From F1-60-MAGs149 sp037133755 (GTDB lineage Bacteria > Actinomycetota > Thermoleophilia > Gaiellales > F1-60-MAGs149), in contig JBAXNN010000021.1 of the NCBI GenBank assembly GCA_037133755.1, positions 1 to 16,861 on the forward strand: 16,861 nt of DNA. Reading direction: 5' to 3'. Of this stretch, positions 8,573 to 15,615 are shown in pieces. The position numbers and the translations under genes are program-made. The notes under the pieces were generated by a model. It was not told where the DNA came from, did no database searches, and saw only the letters and a list, made by a program, of their open reading frames with translations. The first letter of the stretch is position 1; every line of letters starts with the position of its first letter.

Positions 8573-9624
8573 TATTGAAATTCTCTCAAAATAAGGTCTA
8601 GCGTTTTCCTACTTGATTCACCGTTCCCAAAAGTCTTAAAGTCAATAATCGCTCGTCTCTGATTTACATGAAAGCTATTAATGCCAACTAACATGAAATC
8701 TAAGACACTCAGCTCGCCTTCCAAGACTTCAGGCCATTCCGTCTCGGCACGCACAATCAATGTGGGTTTTCCCAAAAAATAAGATTCTTTCTGTAAACCA
8801 CCAGAGTCAGTGATGACTCCAGAACTAGACATTATCAATTGAATCGTTCGAAGATAACTTTGTGATCCAATTAACTGAATTCCGAGTTTATCTACATCTA
8901 TTCCGAGTTGTTTAAGCCGTAAAACGAGCCGGGGATGCCCAGCTAGAACAATAGGCAACTCAGATTTGGAAAGTTTTTCAAAGATGAGTCGAATTCTTGA
9001 TTCTTCGTCCACATTTTCAGCTCGATGTATCGTGCAAAAGAGAAAGCGCTCTGGGAATTCATCTGAAATTGGCGTGAGGCCAGATAATAATTCTCTAGAG
9101 TAAAGCAGTGCATCTACCATCACATCTCCGACCAGGTGAGAGATTTTCCCTAGTCCTTCTCTCTGGAGTTGCTCTAGTGCCGTAGTAGTAGGAGCAAGAA
9201 GTAAGTTAGATAGATGATCAGTCGCGATTCGATTCAACTCTTCAGGCATGAAGCGATTGAAACTTCTTAATCCTGCTTCTAAATGTGCGACGGGAATATG
9301 CATTTTCGATGCAACCAGAGCGGCTGCAATAGTTGAATTTGTGTCTCCGTAAACTAAAACTACATCTGGCTTAGTTTCTAAGAAAGACCTCTCTAGGCCA
9401 ATCATCATGGCAGCGGTTTGTTGTGCATGTGTACCAGACCCAACATCTAAATTATAAATCGGTCTAGGAATCTGTAGTTCGTCGAAAAATATTTGCGACA
9501 TGGATTCGTCATAATGTTGACCTGTGTGAACTATTTGGTGATTTACCCCTGTTGGAATGGCTCGCGAGATTGGAAATAGTTTCACAAATTGGGGCCTTGC
9601 ACCGACCACACTGACAATCTTCAT
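8572..9624 (-). CDS. wbpI: Non-hydrolysing UDP-HexNAc 2-epimerase, WbpI/WecB type
   Basis: Full-length (350 residues) UDP-N-acetylglucosamine 2-epimerase family protein. It shows GARPQFVK (8-15), HTGQHYDESM, and the conserved acids D94 (YGDTNST), E116 (HLEAGLRS) and E128/E129 (MPEE). The catalytic-region H200 lies in TIHRAEN, and TDSGGLQKES (272-281) binds the nucleotide. FFDELQIPRPIYNLDVGSG and RSFNRFMPEELNRI look more like WbpI and its relatives than like enterobacterial WecB. With the upstream wbpD-E-B-A set, the likely substrate is UDP-GlcNAc3NAcA, giving UDP-ManNAc3NAcA. Plain UDP-GlcNAc to UDP-ManNAc is the alternative and cannot be excluded by sequence alone. It is the first gene of a two-gene minus-strand operon. 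The ATG has no Shine-Dalgarno but sits 6 nt after a TAGGCT box. Confidence 0.85.
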   Translation of the reverse strand: MKIVSVVGARPQFVKLFPISRAIPTGVNHQIVHTGQHYDESMSQIFFDELQIPRPIYNLDVGSGTHAQQTAAMMIGLERSFLETKPDVVLVYGDTNSTIAAALVASKMHIPVAHLEAGLRSFNRFMPEELNRIATDHLSNLLLAPTTTALEQLQREGLGKISHLVGDVMVDALLYSRELLSGLTPISDEFPERFLFCTIHRAENVDEESRIRLIFEKLSKSELPIVLAGHPRLVLRLKQLGIDVDKLGIQLIGSQSYLRTIQLIMSSSGVITDSGGLQKESYFLGKPTLIVRAETEWPEVLEGELSVLDFMLVGINSFHVNQRRAIIDFKTFGNGESSRKTLDLILREFQ

Positions 9625-9642
9625 TGGATAAGCCTATAGAAT
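9611..9642 (+). promoter_or_regulatory. Predicted promoter of the 9648 gene, leaderless type
   Basis: A CTGACA box (9611-9616, one mismatch to TTGACA) and TATAGA (9635-9640) are separated by 18 bp. An overlapping TAGAAT at 9637-9642 fits the actinobacterial TANNNT form. The ATG follows at 9648 with no ribosome site between, as expected when transcription starts at or next to the initiation codon. The -35 box lies inside the coding region of the divergent 2-epimerase gene. Confidence 0.45.
9631..9638 (-). promoter_or_regulatory. Predicted -10 box for the divergent 2-epimerase operon
   Basis: Read on the minus strand, the bases are TATAGGCT, containing a TANNNT box (TAGGCT, 9636-9631) exactly 6 nt before the ATG at 9624. 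No Shine-Dalgarno is visible, so a leaderless message is likely. It shares the palindrome CTATAG (9634-9639) with the plus-strand promoter. A -35 box on this strand is weak (TGGCAA near 9660-9655 at best). Confidence 0.38.
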
Positions 9643-9647
9643 GCATC

Positions 9648-10829
9648 ATGCAAATTGCCATAATCGAAGTCAGATATCCGTACAAAATGTCATATTTGGA
9701 TGAATGGCAACAAGCCTGGAAACAAGTGTCTCCTGAATTCAGGACCTACAACATTTTGAAGGAATCAGAGCTTTCAGATTTCAAGAGGCATTTGGCTCAC
9801 TTTGACTTAATAGTTGTTTTGCACTCAGTAACAGCTGACTCAAATAAGTGGCTAAAGGATCTCGAAGCGGCTTTGACTTCACGCGTTTGTCCAGTCATCT
9901 TGTTTGTTGGGAATGAGTACTCGAATCCCTGGCTATCTATGGAGACAAGGTTAAGGAATATTCGACAGATCAATCCCGAGATAATCGCAACCCAATTAAC
10001 TCAAAACTCAGGCGATACGCTGTATTTCGATTGTGGAGGAAAGGTGGTTGAAATCCCTCATGCCTTACCAAAAAGGGATCCAAGGAATCATGCTCAGGAA
10101 GCAAGAACTGTTGATTTAGGATTTAGAGGGTTCGAGTATCCGTGGTTCATATTGGATCGGGATAGAAATCAAGTTGTCAGAGAGGTCTCAGATTATTTTG
10201 TGACCTGTGGGCGCCATGTAGATGTTTCAAATTCTCAAAGACTCGACAAAGATGCGTGGTACTCCTTCTTGCGTAGTTGTAAAACCACAGTGGCAAGTGA
10301 AGGTGGCTCAAAGTTTGTTTTTAAAACGGATGATGTTTGGCTTGAAGCACTTAGTTATTTGAAAACGATAGAGGGAAAGAAATTTATTGACAACGATTTT
10401 GCTGGCGCCAAGCTCATTAGATCTATGCCAACTGGAGTTAAGAATATCCTGCGGTCAGTTGGAAAGGTTATTGGTAAGGAGCAAGGTGCCACATCTGCCT
10501 TATCTCAAGAGGTTCTAGATGGCGTGTTGAGCAGAATTAATGTGAACAATTATCACTTTGTTTCGGGTAAGGCATTAACTTCAAGGCACTTGGATGCTGT
10601 GTTTTGCGGAACTTGGCAAATTCTAAGCCCGGGGTTCTACAACGGAGTATTAACGCCTGGCTCTCACTATTCCGTGTGGGATCCGGATAACCCAGAAACC
10701 GTTCTGGAGGAAGTAAGTATGGCAATCGAAACAAATCGGCCTGAATCGGTATATGAAGAATTATTCGAGAAAAATTCGTTTAAGAGCCGGATCGATAAGC
10801 TGTTAGATACACTTAACTTCTCAATATAG
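9648..10829 (+). CDS. Glycosyltransferase-like protein related to the C-terminal half of the fused GT
   Basis: A 393-residue soluble protein. Its motifs align in order with the second unit of the fused glycosyltransferase encoded at 6194-8572. FVGNEYS matches LQDEYD, VDLGFRG (155-161) matches WDLGYRG, and DAWYSFLRSCKTTVASEGGS matches DSWFRFLGECRAVLGTESGS. SRHLDAVFCGTWQILSPG matches SPRIFEAISTKTALVLFSG, and YNGVLTPGSHYSVWDPDN matches YSGVLEPWVHFFPLEKDF. It is therefore probably a GT-B glycosyltransferase, but a divergent one: the usual glutamate of the FEA motif is replaced (LDA), and an insertion of several dozen residues separates the last two motifs. I chose ATG 9648 (product starts MQIAIIEV). 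An in-frame TTG at 9624 would overlap the divergent start and adds eight unlikely residues. The stop is 22 bp before the next gene. Donor and acceptor are unknown. Confidence 0.68.
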   Translation: MQIAIIEVRYPYKMSYLDEWQQAWKQVSPEFRTYNILKESELSDFKRHLAHFDLIVVLHSVTADSNKWLKDLEAALTSRVCPVILFVGNEYSNPWLSMETRLRNIRQINPEIIATQLTQNSGDTLYFDCGGKVVEIPHALPKRDPRNHAQEARTVDLGFRGFEYPWFILDRDRNQVVREVSDYFVTCGRHVDVSNSQRLDKDAWYSFLRSCKTTVASEGGSKFVFKTDDVWLEALSYLKTIEGKKFIDNDFAGAKLIRSMPTGVKNILRSVGKVIGKEQGATSALSQEVLDGVLSRINVNNYHFVSGKALTSRHLDAVFCGTWQILSPGFYNGVLTPGSHYSVWDPDNPETVLEEVSMAIETNRPESVYEELFEKNSFKSRIDKLLDTLNFSI

Positions 10830-10851
10830 TCTGACGGGTAGAGGTTGTTAA

Positions 10852-12717
10852 ATGTGCGGCATTTCCGGTTTCGTGGGGAAATCCTTTACTCCTGCCACCG
10901 GAATAAAGTTTGAGAATGTTTTTTCAAATCTAGCTCATAGAGGACCAAACGGAAGTGCGAAGTGGAACTCTGAACTTACAGAAACTCCATTTTTTGCTCT
11001 AGGGCATCATCGATTAGCAATTAACGATCTGGATGAAAGGGCAAATCAACCTCTATTTGGTCGCGGAGGCTCACGAATAATTGTTAATGGGGAAATTTAT
11101 AACTCTCCACAGATAAGACAAAAACTGTCAAGTTATGATTTCAAGACATCTTCTGATTCAGAAAGTCTATTAGCCGTTCTTGACACTTATGGGCTTCAGG
11201 GGATGTCTATGGTCGATGGAATGTTCGCCTTCGCCTATATTCCCGAGAGCCAAGATGCCTTGTGGCTCGGAAGAGACAGGCTCGGAATCAAACCACTTTA
11301 TTGGTGCAAAGAAACTGAGGGCGTCTGGTTTTCTTCAGAGGCGAAACCTTTGGCATTAGCCCTTGGCAAGCAATTAGATGAGCATGGTTTTGCCGAATGG
11401 AGTATTTTTCAATTTCAGGTATCGGATAGAACATTCTACAAAGACATTAGAAGCATAAAACCCGGAACAGTCCTGACCATTAGCAACGGAAATATCAAAA
11501 CTAGGACATATTGGAATTTGGATGATCACCTTCCATCACAGCGAACCAGTGAAGTTGATGTTGACACATCTGTTGAACTTCTTAGAGAAAAATTTGGGAA
11601 ATCAGTAGCATCACATATGTTGTCTGATGTGCCTATTGCAACGTTAACTTCAGGCGGAATGGATAGTTCATGGGTTTCTTCGATTTCCTCGAAAAGTGGC
11701 GTGACTCAAGCGTTCATTGGGAGATACCCTGAATCCGGATTCGATGAAACCCTTTACGCAACTGCTGTTGCAGAAATGTCTGGTTTGAATCTGAGTGTAG
11801 TTAACATCGAGCCTCAAGAGTTTTTCTCTGGTTTGAAGCAATTTGGTAAACACATGGATTATCCAGGGGCGGGGCCAGGAGCGATCGGACAGTTCATAGT
11901 TGCCCAAAAAATTGCAAGAGATTTCCGGGTTGTCCTCTCAGGAACAGGAGGAGATGAACTCTTTCTAGGTTATACACGTGACCGATTCCCCTTGATAGCC
12001 ATGGGGTTGATAGAAGCAACTAGCGGTACTGAAAGCAAGTGGGCTGAGATAGCAGGTGATGTTTCAGGCTTATCAGGTTATCAACAAATGTATAAGAAGT
12101 TTTCAGATTTCAATGGGTTTACTTCTCCTATCGATGGATTTATTGGAATAGCACAGAGGTCTGATCTGGACACAGGACTATTTCAGATACGGCCAGAAAT
12201 TCAATCCGCGGTGAAAGCAGAATTGGTTTCTTACATCTCTCCAAACGGTGTTGACTCTATGTCGGAATTGCACAACGCATTATTGAGATATGAAGTTGGA
12301 AAGTTCTTGCCAAGCTTGCTTCAAGTTGAAGACCGTGTAACTATGTCATGCGGCCTTGAATCGCGAGTGCCTCTGTTAGCGACTGAAACTCTAGAGTTTA
12401 TGTTGGCACTTCCGTTAGGCGTGAGAATGTCTGGATCGAGACCGAAAGATTTAATGAGATGTGCAGCTTTGGGTGACTTACCTAAGGTGGTGCTCGATCG
12501 TAAGGATAAGATGGGGTTCCCTGTCCCGCTTGAATCTTGGGCAAGAACTGAAGCAAAAAGTGAGGTTAATGATCTTATTTCACAATTGCGTGATCGGCAC
12601 TTACCTTACATTCGTAACGAATTACTGGATACTCTTCTTCTGAAGCCCGACCTTGGGAATAGAAACCTATGGGCCGTGCTAACGCTAAGCACGTGGTTAA
12701 ATTCACTTGAGAGGTAG
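10852..12717 (+). CDS. asnB: AsnB-like glutamine amidotransferase 2 (sugar-uronate amidotransferase subtype)
   Basis: A 621-residue asparagine-synthetase family protein with the nucleophile Cys2 (MCGISGFVG). Glutaminase motifs are HRGPNG, HHRLAINDLDERANQP, NGEIYN (79-84) and SDSESL. The synthetase domain has TSGGMDSS at 266-273, LSGTGGDELFLGY (362-374) and VEDRVTMSCGLESRVPLL (492-509). The stretch MDYPGAGPGAIGQFIV (near 335-350) belongs to a subfamily common in polysaccharide loci. The 4436 paralog has HDEPTGSSSMYAQW at the same place, so the two come from different branches rather than a recent duplication. A GAGG ribosome site (10841-10844) lies 7 nt before the ATG. Predicted role: amidation of a hexuronic acid on a nucleotide sugar or lipid-linked glycan. 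Asparagine synthesis is less likely given the neighbours. Confidence 0.83.
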   Translation: MCGISGFVGKSFTPATGIKFENVFSNLAHRGPNGSAKWNSELTETPFFALGHHRLAINDLDERANQPLFGRGGSRIIVNGEIYNSPQIRQKLSSYDFKTSSDSESLLAVLDTYGLQGMSMVDGMFAFAYIPESQDALWLGRDRLGIKPLYWCKETEGVWFSSEAKPLALALGKQLDEHGFAEWSIFQFQVSDRTFYKDIRSIKPGTVLTISNGNIKTRTYWNLDDHLPSQRTSEVDVDTSVELLREKFGKSVASHMLSDVPIATLTSGGMDSSWVSSISSKSGVTQAFIGRYPESGFDETLYATAVAEMSGLNLSVVNIEPQEFFSGLKQFGKHMDYPGAGPGAIGQFIVAQKIARDFRVVLSGTGGDELFLGYTRDRFPLIAMGLIEATSGTESKWAEIAGDVSGLSGYQQMYKKFSDFNGFTSPIDGFIGIAQRSDLDTGLFQIRPEIQSAVKAELVSYISPNGVDSMSELHNALLRYEVGKFLPSLLQVEDRVTMSCGLESRVPLLATETLEFMLALPLGVRMSGSRPKDLMRCAALGDLPKVVLDRKDKMGFPVPLESWARTEAKSEVNDLISQLRDRHLPYIRNELLDTLLLKPDLGNRNLWAVLTLSTWLNSLER

Positions 12718-12740
12718 TTTAGAGATTTGCGACTTTCCAC

Positions 12741-13706
12741 ATGAGTAACAAGTTAGGAATTTGGCACTTAGAAAATTGCAATCATTGCGAGCTGGCAATC
12801 GAGCAATGTTTCTGTCAAATTCCTGATTTCGCCCGAGCATCTTATCCAGCAATCTTCAACGCCTATAAATCTCTTTATGAGGAAATCGCCAGGGCCGACA
12901 GAGAAGTAAGTGTTCAGTCACAAGAATCATTACTAGAAAAGGCCAAGGAAGATTTTGAGCGTATCAGAAAGTATAAGGAAAAAAACTTTAAGAACATAGA
13001 TAACCATGAATTTCGAGTGCTAGAAATAGGCCCTGGACTTGGACATTTGGGAAATTTGTTACAACAAGAGGGATACTCATATTTTGCCTGCGATATCGTT
13101 TCAAATTACTTAATGGAGTTTTCGAATTCATCCTTTATCGCTAATGTGGAACGATTACCTAAATTTGAACTCAATTTTAACTTGATTATCGCCTGTGATG
13201 TCTTTGAACATGTCTTGAATGAAGGAGATGCGATACTAAGTGTCAGTAGTTCTTTAACCAAGAATGGGGCTTTATATATTCGATCACCTTATTTGGAAAC
13301 ATCAATTAATTATGCCACCAACCTAGGCGCTCCCTATCCCTTTATACATCTTCGAACATATACTAAGAAATTATTGAGAAATTTGGTTGAGAGCGCAGGT
13401 TTAGAGACAAGGGAAATACATTTAGGTAATGTAGTAATGGTCAGTCACACCAGAAGAAATCTTCTTTTTCGGAAGTCTAACTTTGAGAAACTGCGAAAAG
13501 ATTTGAGTTTTTCGCATAATTCCGAGAACGCACAGGCCGAATTAAACCCACAAGCAATCTTAGAATCCAGGTTCGAAAGGCAATATCGCTTAAACGAAGA
13601 CAGGGCGCTTAAATCCATCAACAAAACGGATTGGTTTTCAAAGGCCTTACAAAGAGCCTTTTTTAGGCCAGTCGAAATATGGTGCATAGCAAGTAAATCA
13701 GATTAG
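12741..13706 (+). CDS. Class I SAM-dependent methyltransferase with N-terminal cysteine cluster
   Basis: A 321-residue protein with a Rossmann methyltransferase core. SAM motif I, VLEIGPGLGHLG, is at 93-104; an acidic CDIVS at 117-121 marks the end of beta-2; and CDVFEHVLN (152-160) is the usual motif near the active site. The N-terminal 30 residues carry C13, C16, C23 and C25 with H15, a spacing that could bind a metal. The C-terminal 100 residues are charged and match nothing I know. A role in methylating a sugar hydroxyl, amine or the glycan end is inferred only from its place 23 bp after the amidotransferase gene and ahead of the SDR genes. No good Shine-Dalgarno precedes the ATG. The methyltransferase fold is fairly certain; the substrate is unknown. 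Confidence 0.75.
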   Translation: MSNKLGIWHLENCNHCELAIEQCFCQIPDFARASYPAIFNAYKSLYEEIARADREVSVQSQESLLEKAKEDFERIRKYKEKNFKNIDNHEFRVLEIGPGLGHLGNLLQQEGYSYFACDIVSNYLMEFSNSSFIANVERLPKFELNFNLIIACDVFEHVLNEGDAILSVSSSLTKNGALYIRSPYLETSINYATNLGAPYPFIHLRTYTKKLLRNLVESAGLETREIHLGNVVMVSHTRRNLLFRKSNFEKLRKDLSFSHNSENAQAELNPQAILESRFERQYRLNEDRALKSINKTDWFSKALQRAFFRPVEIWCIASKSD

Positions 13707-13708
13707 AA

Positions 13709-13746
13709 TGAATCATGAGATACGACATGCTTCGGCATGTGATTCA
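13709..13746 (+). other. Stem-loop with TTCG tetraloop in the 61-bp intergenic gap
   Basis: ACATGC (13725-13730) and GCATGT (13735-13740) pair perfectly around TTCG, giving the extra-stable C(UUCG)G loop. TGAATC (13709-13714) and GATTCA (13741-13746) extend the stem around a 10-nt one-sided bulge. No T-run follows, so it is not a standard intrinsic terminator. It ends 12 nt before the GGAGG ribosome site (13759-13763) of the next gene and may act as an RNA processing or stability element. Confidence 0.45.
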
Positions 13747-13767
13747 TAGATATGAGCCGGAGGAAAT

Positions 13768-14703
13768 ATGAAAGTTTTGGTTACAGGCGGTGCGGGTCAA
13801 GTTGGGTCACATGTGGCGGATCTTCTAGGCAAACGAGGTGATCAAGTTGTTTGCCTCGACAATTTGGCTACAGGCCGCGAATCCCATATCGAACTTTCAA
13901 ACAATGTGTCTTTTTTAAATGGATCGATTGCAGATCCAAGAGTATTTGAGAACCCTTTTGGAAATAACGAGAGAGCCGATGTTGTTGTACATGCAGCCGC
14001 CTCTTACGCTGATGCAAATGCCTGGGAAGAGGATTCCAGAACTAATGTTTTGGGAACAATCAATTCCGTTCGTTATGCGAAAGAGTCAAATGCACGTTTA
14101 ATCTATTTCCAAACAGCGCTGTGCTACGGATTGAGTCCAACTATTCAACCAGTTCCACTGGATTATCCAAGAATTCCATCACCTACAAGCTATGGCATAT
14201 CAAAAACAGCTGGTGAATTTTATATTGAACAAAGTGGAATCGATTTTGTAACATTTCGATTAGCAAACATCGTCGGCCCAAGAAATTTGTCTGGAGCATT
14301 ACCAATCTTCTTCAAGAGGCTATCTACTGGCCAGCGTTGCATGATTGCCGAAGCGCGACGTGATTTTGTCGATGTGCGTGACTTAGCTTCAGTTGTGGTT
14401 CAAGCCGTTGATGGAAGGGGTAGTGGCGCGTACCATTTTTCTTCCGGCAGAGACATATCAATTCTAGAGATGTTTAATGCTGTAGCGAATGCCCTACAAC
14501 TTGCGCCAAAGCCGGACTACGATAAAGCGCCGAGCCTAGGTAGCAATCCGGCAACCATTCTTTTAGATCCTTCAAAAACTTATGCGGACTTTGATATGCC
14601 ACAACTGACTAATTTTGAAGATACTGTAGAGGCAGCCGTTAAGTACTACAAAGAGTTTGGTGTTGATCGAGAAGTAACGCACCTCAAGGCAGCTAAATCC
14701 TAA
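13768..14703 (+). CDS. NAD-dependent epimerase/dehydratase, extended SDR 1
   Basis: A 311-residue extended short-chain dehydrogenase. The cofactor motif TGGAGQVGSH is at 6-15 with D31 ending beta-2, which points to NAD. HAAAS is at 75-79. The FQTALCYG strand gives T116, and the catalytic pair is Y142 and K146 in SYGISK. FRLANIVGPRNLSG and RDFVDVRDLA follow as substrate-domain landmarks. All catalytic parts are intact, so this is probably an active UDP-sugar epimerase (for example a 4-epimerase on a diacetamido-uronate) or a dehydratase. FQTALCYG with SYGISKTAGE is typical of SDRs in O-antigen loci and recalls the Bordetella WbmF/G/H group. A strong GGAGG (13759-13763) precedes the ATG by 4 nt. 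It is followed after 1 bp by the next SDR gene. Substrate is inferred only. Confidence 0.78.
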   Translation: MKVLVTGGAGQVGSHVADLLGKRGDQVVCLDNLATGRESHIELSNNVSFLNGSIADPRVFENPFGNNERADVVVHAAASYADANAWEEDSRTNVLGTINSVRYAKESNARLIYFQTALCYGLSPTIQPVPLDYPRIPSPTSYGISKTAGEFYIEQSGIDFVTFRLANIVGPRNLSGALPIFFKRLSTGQRCMIAEARRDFVDVRDLASVVVQAVDGRGSGAYHFSSGRDISILEMFNAVANALQLAPKPDYDKAPSLGSNPATILLDPSKTYADFDMPQLTNFEDTVEAAVKYYKEFGVDREVTHLKAAKS

Positions 14704-14704
14704 A

Positions 14705-15604
14705 ATGCGCATTTGTCTTATTGGCGGATTGGGCACTTTAGGCGCAGACATTATCGACGCTTATCAAGATAGGCACGAACTATTCATTGTGGATGATTGT
14801 CTAGAGTCATGTCTGTCTATTGATGATTTACCCTCGAAGATAACTACTGTCATTGCGAACGCGGCACACAAAGAAAACTATCGTGATGCCTTAATTCAAT
14901 TCAATCCCCAATTAGTTATCTATTTAGCCACAACTGTTTCTTCTGATCAAGTAAGGGGATTTGAGAGCGTTCAAGGATTAGCAAACATCTGCGAAATTGG
15001 TGCAAAAACAATTAATTTTCCAATTTTATACGTTCAGTCTTTTCTAACCCGCGATGTGAGTGAACCCGTAAATCCGAAATCCCCAATTTCGCCCCATGAA
15101 AGTTATGGAATCTGGAAGATGGCCGGAGAGTATTTACTGTCGTCCTACCCTGGAAAGAAGACGTCGGTAATATTAAGCAGTGTAGTAAGTCCACGAATTA
15201 GCGTTGGTGCTATTCCTGCATTTGCTAAAAGAATACTTGCAGGCGAAGATTTGACCGTTACAGATACTTACAGAGACTACTTACCCCCGAAAGATTTTAT
15301 TCGTTTCCTAGATGCTGCAATCACGCTGGACACTTGGCCAAGTGAATGTGTTGTCGGTAGTGCTAAAGCAATAAGTACTAAAGAAGTGGCTGAATTTGTT
15401 GCAGGTGCACTCGATATTTCCTTAGACTCGTTTAAGATATCAGTCAATCCGCCAAAAAATACAGATCCTAGATTTGTCATATTTGACATTGCTGAGACGG
15501 AAAAAATATTTGGGTGGAAGCCAGAAGGAGATATTTTCAAAGCTATCGCTGCATGCGTGAGTACAGTCAAGTCTTCTAATCAGCAGTTACGACAGCACCA
15601 CTAA
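14705..15604 (+). CDS. Divergent extended SDR 2 (epimerase-like, partly degenerate)
   Basis: A 299-residue SDR that starts one base after the previous stop. The glycine motif is reduced to IGGLGTLG (6-13) with aspartates at 30-31. The YxxxK pair is kept as Y134 and K138 in SYGIWK, with S112 in YVQSF in place of the usual Ser/Thr. The substrate-side landmark, RxxNxxGP in its neighbour (FRLANIVGPR), reads VILSSVVSPR here, so the arginine, asparagine and glycine are lost. GAIPAFAKRILAGE and YRDYLPPKDF align with GALPIFFKRLSTGQ and RRDFVDVRDL of the preceding protein, so the two are paralogs. It may be an enzyme with altered chemistry or a partner subunit of its neighbour. The SDR call is firm; activity is unsure. 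Confidence 0.72.
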   Translation: MRICLIGGLGTLGADIIDAYQDRHELFIVDDCLESCLSIDDLPSKITTVIANAAHKENYRDALIQFNPQLVIYLATTVSSDQVRGFESVQGLANICEIGAKTINFPILYVQSFLTRDVSEPVNPKSPISPHESYGIWKMAGEYLLSSYPGKKTSVILSSVVSPRISVGAIPAFAKRILAGEDLTVTDTYRDYLPPKDFIRFLDAAITLDTWPSECVVGSAKAISTKEVAEFVAGALDISLDSFKISVNPPKNTDPRFVIFDIAETEKIFGWKPEGDIFKAIAACVSTVKSSNQQLRQHH

Positions 15605-15615
15605 GGAAGAACAAG

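Noticed and set aside
9624..9647. TTG start eight codons upstream for the 9648 glycosyltransferase
   Set aside because: It would overlap the divergent start codon and lie upstream of the predicted -10 box; ATG 9648 gives a normal beta-strand N terminus (MQIAIIEV).
15277..15570. 97-codon minus-strand open frame inside the second SDR gene
   Set aside because: Antisense to a clear SDR coding region, with no ribosome site or known motif; treated as a shadow.
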